Assembly: GCA_027924585.1 (NCBI GenBank)
Contig: BSBM01000994.1
Coordinates: 13,312,501-13,376,500, forward strand
Direction: 5' to 3'
Length of the DNA stretch: 64,000 bases
Origin: Larix kaempferi
Lineage: Eukaryota; Streptophyta; Pinopsida; Pinales; Pinaceae
A model generated the notes under the pieces. The model did no database searches and was not told the DNA's origin. It worked only from the letters and a program-made list of their open reading frames with translations. Shown piece after piece: positions 58,440 to 64,000 of the stretch. Position numbers and translations under genes: made by a program. Every line of letters starts with the position of its first letter. Positions within the stretch are counted from its first letter, which is position 1.

Positions 58440-59199
58440 AACATAATGTCACCAATTTACATAATTTAGCGTAAAAAGAATCAATCATTTCTTCGTGTCC
58501 CCACCCAACACAGACAAGTCAAATCCGCGCCTTTACCTTTTTCTGTTCAGTCCTTTGCCAATTGTGTGGAATGAGAAGTCCAGCAGTCGAGAGTAAATAC
58601 CGAGAAACATTGAAACGAGTGGTTAATATGATCCGATAACATCGAAATTTCGATACCAGTAATATACAATATTTCATGTTCAAGAATATTTTGGAGCTAT
58701 TAGGTCGAATCTATATGCGCAAACATGGTAAATACCTTTTTGCGTTTGCAATCCTTCCGGCCTGTAAAGCGGACGGTTGATCAAATTACGGTGTGCAAAT
58801 ACGTTTGTCGTAATTGTGTAAATGGCATCGTTATGGCGGGGCCCCGTGTTCGCCATTATAACGTTCGGTCGAGATGTTTAAGATCCGTTTGCGTTTGGCT
58901 TATTTGATTAGGGTTTTGTAAAGATAAGCTCCGAATGAGAATCTTAACCGGACTACATGGGCTCTCGTCATTTCCCAATAGCGATAATAATTTCCGTGTG
59001 TCGTATAATTTGTATTGGGTTAATCCAAGAATTACACGAGCTGGAATATTAATAGCGATTTCGTGGAGTGATCTCACTCCAGCTCCACACAATTCGAAAA
59101 CTCCTGGATGATCACATTTATAAGAGTTTAAGCAAAAAGCCGAGAACGATTAAGACGAAAATACTGCAGGTAGATATAAGGAGAATTTCATCAGTGGAA
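58440..59199 (+). promoter_or_regulatory. Upstream region of the MIF gene
   Basis: This non-coding flank shares blocks with the DNA upstream of the MIF pseudogene: GTCCCCACCCA at 58497 (compare 20667 and 20761), CAGTCCTTTGCCAATT at about 58548 (compare TGTCCTTTTGCGGCCAATT at about 20798), and GATTAAGACGAAAA at 59148 (compare 21226). Conservation between the two copies suggests promoter or 5' UTR content. No clear TATA box. Confidence 0.45.
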
Positions 59200-59694
59200 A
59201 TGAATAAGGAAATTCGTAAGGTACAGCTTTCGATGTCAATCACTTCAAGCTGCTCTGTTTCCATCAGTAATTCTATGGGATTGCAAAGATATACAAAACT
59301 AAATGAGCTGGAAGCAGAGGAATTGAGATCTTTATTTTTGCATATAAACTCTGAGGTCCCTGGAACAAGATCCGTACATATTCAACCTCGATCAATAACA
59401 TCTGTAGAGGAAATGGAGCCGTCCGGAATAGTGCATCAGATCCAAGCGGTTGGAGAAGCGGCCGCTAGAGAAGATATTGCATCCAGAAAGGGTGTGCACT
59501 ACGGAGAGTGCCGAAAGAATCACGCTGTCAGCTTTGGGGGTTACGCCATTGATGGTTGCGCAGAATTTATGGCGACCGGAGATGAGGGAACGGCTGCAGC
59601 CTTGAACTGTGCAGCTTGCAACTGTCACCGTAGCTTCCACAGAAGGGAAGTTGAAAACGAGACCGTATGCCACTGCCATCACATATGTGGATGA
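59200..59694 (+). CDS. MIF: Mini zinc finger (MIF) protein
   Basis: MIF proteins are plant-specific small relatives of zinc-finger homeodomain (ZF-HD) factors. They lack the homeodomain and act by binding ZF-HD partners, often as inhibitors, in the nucleus. The finger lies at 59500-59646: [14 protein letters not shown], then DGCAEFM, then [14 protein letters not shown], with all Cys and His of the ZF-HD dimerisation domain present. The frame ends right after it, so no homeodomain follows. The frame is open from 59068 (208 codons). I chose the ATG at 59200 (164 codons) because similarity to the pseudogene becomes strong there; 59233 and 59275 are also possible. The 100-residue N-terminal part is longer than in typical MIFs (about 80-100 residues in total). 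The gene is intronless here. Confidence 0.8.
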   Translation: MNKEIRKVQLSMSITSSCSVSISNSMGLQRYTKLNELEAEELRSLFLHINSEVPGTRSVHIQPRSITSVEEMEPSGIVHQIQAVGEAAAREDIASRKGVHYGECRKNHAVSFGGYAIDGCAEFMATGDEGTAAALNCAACNCHRSFHRREVENETVCHCHHICG

Positions 59695-60560
59695 TAAACA
59701 GCGATTCCGATCTATCTCGAAATGTAAGTTATGTGTCCGATCTATGGGTAGACTTTTTTATTTCTGTCAAATTGGAATACTTTCTAAATATTTTAATGAT
59801 CAGTGTTCAAAACTAGTTGTGTGTGTCAGTAAATATAAATTTCCATCTTCATTGAGCTCGTATTACCGATTCTGTGGATTCTGTGGACTCTGCTAGGGAT
59901 ATTCACACTACTAGGGAAATATCCATTTGTTATGTGTGACTGATCCAGGAATATTGTACATCGTTTATTGTTATATATACAAGGGTTTGCTTGCAGCATC
60001 TTGAAATTTCGTTTTCGTGTTGCTGTGGATATCGATATAAACTTTTCATTTAGATCATTTCATATGTAATAATGTAATAATGCAGACGGGCCCTGAGCAC
60101 CGCATAAGTTCTTTTTGTCACACACAGGAAAGATTTGAAACTACATGACGCAAGAAATTGCAGCCCTGAGCTACACACTCGAGCACAACTAAAATTCACA
60201 GCACATATAAACCCTCTATTGAAACGCCCATGGAAGCCAGCGGAACTTACCAAATTATGTGCGATTAATTTTCAATAAATTCAGAAATTAGTACATCTCA
60301 ATGGCAATAAGGATCGCGAACACCTTAGAGAAGGCGTAAAGGCATTATTAGGTTTCCAAAACCCTTTCCTCAATAATTTTAACACTATGGTATAATAAGT
60401 CTAAGCCAGCATTATAATAACCTTAGTAAATTCAGGAATTACAACATCTCACACAACCTAAGCTCCACAAACACCTCATAGAAGGACCAAACCCTTTTAT
60501 CAAATGCCTTGAAGCTATGGTAGGTTTGTCTAAGTATCTCAAAGTTCAAACACTAAATTC
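59695..60560. other. 3' flank of MIF and unassigned DNA
   Basis: The first 70 bases still match the pseudogene 3' flank (AAATGTAAGTTATGTGTCC against GAACTGTAAGTTATGCGTCC at 21828). The rest shows nothing that I recognise; the minus frame at 60050-60253 has no family pattern. Confidence 0.4.
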
Positions 60561-60639
60561 ACCTACGAATGTCCTATTTTATCAAGATGTTGCCACAATA
60601 TTATTTTTGTCAAGATGTTGCCACAATATTCATTCGCTC

Positions 60640-61080
60640 CTCTAAATTATTTTCTTCTTCCTCTCTCATTGGAATTCTTCTTCTAGGTAGTCCTCTTTCT
60701 CGTTATCCTCCTTTCACTCCTCTTCATCATTATTCTTCTCTTCTCTTTAGTATTTTTCTTCCTCTTAATTCTAAAGATTCTATCTTCTTCTTCCTTTTAT
60801 GTTCAATTTCATTAAACAATTTTCTTCTTTCTCTCTCCTTTAAATTCTTATTCAAAATAGTCTTCTTCTTCTCTATTCTCCTTTCTCTTCTCTTTAGCAT
60901 TCTTCTTCCTCATAATTCTAAATATGCTACGTTCTTCTTCCTTTTATGTTCAATTTCATGTCCTTCTTGTGTTTTCTCCAATATCTTTCAACTCTTTCTT
61001 ACTTTCTCTTATCTTATGCTATACCTCTTTCTCATCTTTTCTCTCTAAAAAGATAATGAATTCCTCTTTTCTAATGCATC
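60640..61080. repeat. Pyrimidine-rich tandem duplication, about 147 bp
   Basis: The plus strand is dominated by TTCTTC, CTCTTC and similar runs. The block TCTCTTTAG.AT.TTCTTCCTC through CTTCTTCCTTTTATGTTC occurs at 60742 and 60889. The 159-codon Phe/Leu/Ser-rich frame at 60569-61048 follows from this composition. Confidence 0.8.
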
Positions 61081-61183
61081 AAACCCTTTCTAAATCCTTC
61101 TATGAAGCATCTTCCCATTATTTCCTATAATAAATTCTTGCCGTCCAAACTCTTATATCTAAACACCCAAACTAGATAGGAGT

Positions 61184-61277
61184 CACGAGAGAGATCTAGT
61201 CATTCATGATAAAAATGAATGAATGGAAAACTAAATGTCATGAGAGAGATCTAGTCATTCATGGTAAAAATGAATGA
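61184..61277. repeat. 55-bp direct duplication with an inner inverted repeat
   Basis: The block CA(C/T)GAGAGAGATCTAGTC plus ATTCATG.TAAAAATGAATGA occurs at 61184 and 61239. TCATTCAT and ATGAATGA within each unit are inverted relative to each other. Confidence 0.85.
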
Positions 61278-61299
61278 CCCAAAATCAATCAATATCTCT

Positions 61300-62130
61300 C
61301 ATCTCTACTCCTCTAAATGTTACAGTAGAAATATTGTTCCCAATTTATGTTTATTTAGGTGTTGAGATCCAATTGACTTCTTCTATTGTGACCATGGCTT
61401 TGTTAACATCATGATGATTTTTTAACATTAAAAGATGGATCCATGCAAGGCCATCTCCAATTTGGCATCCAATTGAAATTTTCCTACATTAGACCCTCCA
61501 TTTAATGCAAATGCGTCTCATTGTGCTAAGGACATGGAAGTTTATACACAAGCATATCTATGCCTCCTCTTTTCCATCTACACTAGGACATTATAGCATC
61601 TTTTTTTCTACAATCATATTTTTGGGATTGTTGGATTTCTCTTTGAGCCTTCCTCTTCTATAACTATAATCCCAAGGTGCGAAATGGCTCCAAATGGGCT
61701 AGACCATGGGCTAGACCAAATGGTACCTAGGAACCTTCTATCATGATATGATGTAATGGTATGTGGGAGGGAAAAATGAACCGAAATACACCAAAAAAAT
61801 AACTTAGTAGTGGCCTTTATTTGAATGCTTTTCTTACAAGGATATAACATTGTCATCTTAGACAATTGGTAAACAAATGGTGAGGTTGGCAGAGGATTGT
61901 GCTTCTTGATGGAAGGTTTAGCAATGGCGCAAGGAGTGCATGATATGATATACCTTCCGATGTCTTGTCAAAATTTCTCCCAGTAAATATAATTCTACAA
62001 TAACACCATTTAATTCTATATGAAAATTTTTCATACCACTCAAGTGCAATGCACCTCCCAAATCAAATTTTGATGCTCACTAGAAGGAACACAAAGATGT
62101 TATGGATGGCATAAAACTTGATCATGGATA
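61300..62130. other. Unassigned stretch
   Basis: Short frames only (61614-61865 minus), without a recognisable pattern. Confidence 0.4.
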
Positions 62131-62406
62131 TGAAATGTTATGCACCAAACTCCCCAAAATATCTTAAAATAAGCAAGAGAGAGTAATTCAATCCTTAAGA
62201 ATGAAGAAAAGGATGAATAAGAAGTCTCTTCGAGGGGGAAACCTCCTTATACAGTGTATCAAATACACAAGACAAGGTGAGATGATTATAAAAATGAATC
62301 TCCTTTATTATAAATAGGAGATAAAGTGCTAACTATGTACTCTAATACTGAGCCAAACTAGCCATAACTAATACAATAATAGTAAATGATTGTTAGGGCC
62401 TTAACA
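62130..62406 (-). repeat. LTR of a minus-strand chromovirus remnant
   Basis: On the minus strand it starts TGTTAAGGCCC at 62406. It follows the LTRs at 591, 9275 and 11181 through the CTCCTATTTATAA segment and the TGTATAAGGAGG and CCCCCTCGAAGAGAC blocks. The far end is approximate. Confidence 0.75.
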
Positions 62407-62610
62407 TAGCCCCCCTCTTAAAACAATTTATCCCTCAAATCTTGTAGTTGATAGTGTTTGTTGATTAATTGTTCATATTCCCATGTATATTCTTCCACAT
62501 ACATGTTCTTCCACTTGATTAAGTAATCCATGATGGATCTATTTTGAATAAATAAATAACATCAATCCATAATTTGTTTTGGCTCCAAGATCAACTTCCC
62601 TTCATTATCT
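62407..62610 (-). pseudogene. Chromodomain end and polypurine tract of the same remnant
   Basis: On the minus strand, 62540-62440 reads DYLIKWKNMYVEEYTWEYE followed by LINKHYQLQDL, a chromodomain C-terminus like the one at 455-560. A stop and the purine tract AAGAGGGGGGCTA (62420-62408) precede the LTR. Upstream pol sequence is not recognisable past about 62610. Confidence 0.75.
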
Positions 62611-62619
62611 AATTCTAGT

Positions 62620-64000
62620 AGTTATGTCCACAATAGCATAGTATATCCAAAAAAAGTTTCAAGAAAGATACACACAAAACCTTATGAATGTGGGAGGAAG
62701 GAAATTATAACTCATCGTTGTCGTGCCCACTATATGTCAGTTAATTAAAACTTAACATGCAGAGTGCTAAACATAAATTATCAACCCGAGAAAGTCTTTT
62801 ATTTCAAAGCTATCGTGCAAAATATATGCAAGTACAATTTCTACCTGACATTGTTATCTATTGGTATGCACTCGAAACTATTTGTAAACTAAGTCACAAC
62901 TGCTTGAAAATAAATCAATACTCAAACCTATTCATAAATAAAACTGTAAATCGAATATACTTCAAACAAGATCTATTCATATGAAACAAGATCTGATTAC
63001 GTACATCTAAGGAATTGTTATGTTGGCCAACGATTTACCAAATGAATTATCAACACAACGATTATGACAGATCTAATGAATGAAAGCATACAACTATCAT
63101 AAGCTTAATGAATGAAAGCATAAACAAAATAATAAGCAGATCTAAACAATAACACACTTACAATTAACACTACCAGCATCTGCTCAGGGAAGAGGGCCCT
63201 TCCTCCACTGAGCAGATCTGGATCTCCACAATGAAAGTCTACAACTCCAGAATTAAGAAACTGCCAGCATGTATTATCATAATGGAAGAATTACAACAGA
63301 TCTGGATCAAATCCTACATCATAACATTGTGTTTTCTCCTATCTTGCATCTCCTATCCTGCCTAATCTATCATGCTTAATCTCTATCAATCTATCCCCCC
63401 TTCTCAATGAGATTGATTACATATTTATACATAAAATTATCTCATGAAAATGAAGAACTGAACCCCCAGCTTGTGATCTGCAACAGTTGGAACACGGCCG
63501 TAACTGTTGGCAACTTTGGAGCCGGCCGCAACAGCAAATCTGGAAAATACCCTCTCCAAGAACCACCTGCATAGCACAAACCGTAGCTTGTTTGGGCGAT
63601 TTCCTCGCGAGTCAGGTAAATGAGGATGTTACGCACAAAACCCATATCTCAGATTTTTGAGATTCATTTCCATCTGTCCGCAAATCAAGATGCGAATCAA
63701 GGTGTTCTTATGTGGCATGCGTTTTTGGTTAAGGCTGTAACAGCTGGCTATGAGCATCCTGTACGTGACAACTCACTCCACAAACCATCATTAGTAAAAT
63801 TATGCATAATAGTCTTTTAATTCATCAAAGATAAAAGAAAATAATCACTATTAACCACTTAAAACATCAATGGAAGTAGCAGGCTGTTCAACGCGTAGCT
63901 ACAACAAGTGAATGAAAAATGGAATGATAAATGAGAAATAATGGTAAGAAAATGGATGAAAGGTATGTCGGTAAGTGATGAAAAATGGACAATTCCAGGG
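62620..64000. other. Unassigned end of window
   Basis: No gene is recognised. A short inverted repeat (TCTGCTCAG...CTGAGCAGA, with AGGGCCCT between) lies at 63179-63217. Repeated GCATAAACAA, AAGCTTAATGAATGAAAGCAT-type and AACAGATCTGGAT words are scattered at 63080-63310. Frames at 62757-62984 and 63442-63820 have no family pattern. Confidence 0.4.

Noticed and set aside
60569-61048. A 159-codon membrane-like protein
   Set aside because: Phe/Leu/Ser richness follows from the polypyrimidine DNA; there is no family pattern.

Overview
The window reads as nuclear DNA of a seed plant with a large, repeat-filled genome. LTR retrotransposons use initiator-Met tRNA primer sites. Several Ty3/gypsy elements carry chromodomains, LINEs carry plant-type zinc-knuckle or RNase H ends, and the one intact cellular gene encodes a plant-only mini zinc finger (MIF) protein. 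A gymnosperm is my best guess from overall style, held with low confidence. Nothing looks bacterial, viral or organellar. Almost everything is decayed mobile DNA in nested layers; most open frames are short and broken. Layout. (1) 1-11530: tandem chromovirus array, pol tail-LTR-gag/pol-LTR-deleted gag/pol-LTR, with a 3.75 kb probable solo LTR inserted precisely in the integrase of the middle unit. (2) 11530-16630: AT-rich DNA with an inverted fragment of that solo-LTR family, weak direct repeats and a tRNA-derived SINE candidate. (3) 16630-19330: two LINE remnants; the second, on the minus strand, keeps an open 401-codon frame with zinc-binding and complete RNase H domains. (4) 20600-21870: a broken duplicate of the MIF gene found at 59.2 kb. 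(5) 22353-31500: an old Ty1/copia element whose gag is split by a complete chromovirus (23642-30402, 1 kb LTRs, 5-bp target duplication). (6) 32500-45970: a three-level nest. A minus-strand LINE is split by a minus-strand chromovirus (33960-45332), whose gag is split by a plus-strand copia element (36478-43449). Each insertion has 5-bp target duplications, and LTR divergence fits the order of nesting. The copia element carries four unrelated minisatellite arrays between its pol end and 3' LTR. (7) 46-52.4 kb: a compound microsatellite, a long trinucleotide-rich degenerate repeat field ending in a CACTA-transposon-like terminus, a decayed zinc-knuckle fragment and a 530-bp probable solo LTR. 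(8) 52.4-57.2 kb: a cluster of seven 20-bp near-palindromes, plus fragments of two unrelated cellular genes on the same strand (hydroxyproline O-galactosyltransferase and IST1-like), with related direct repeats on both sides. (9) 58.4-59.9 kb: the MIF gene and its flanks. (10) 60-64 kb: pyrimidine-rich tandem duplications and a minus-strand chromovirus tail with LTR. Cellular coding content is therefore one likely functional gene (MIF), one MIF pseudogene and two gene fragments. The most interesting items are the MIF duplicate pair, the minisatellite-loaded copia element with two polypurine tracts, the paired gene fragments and the palindrome cluster.
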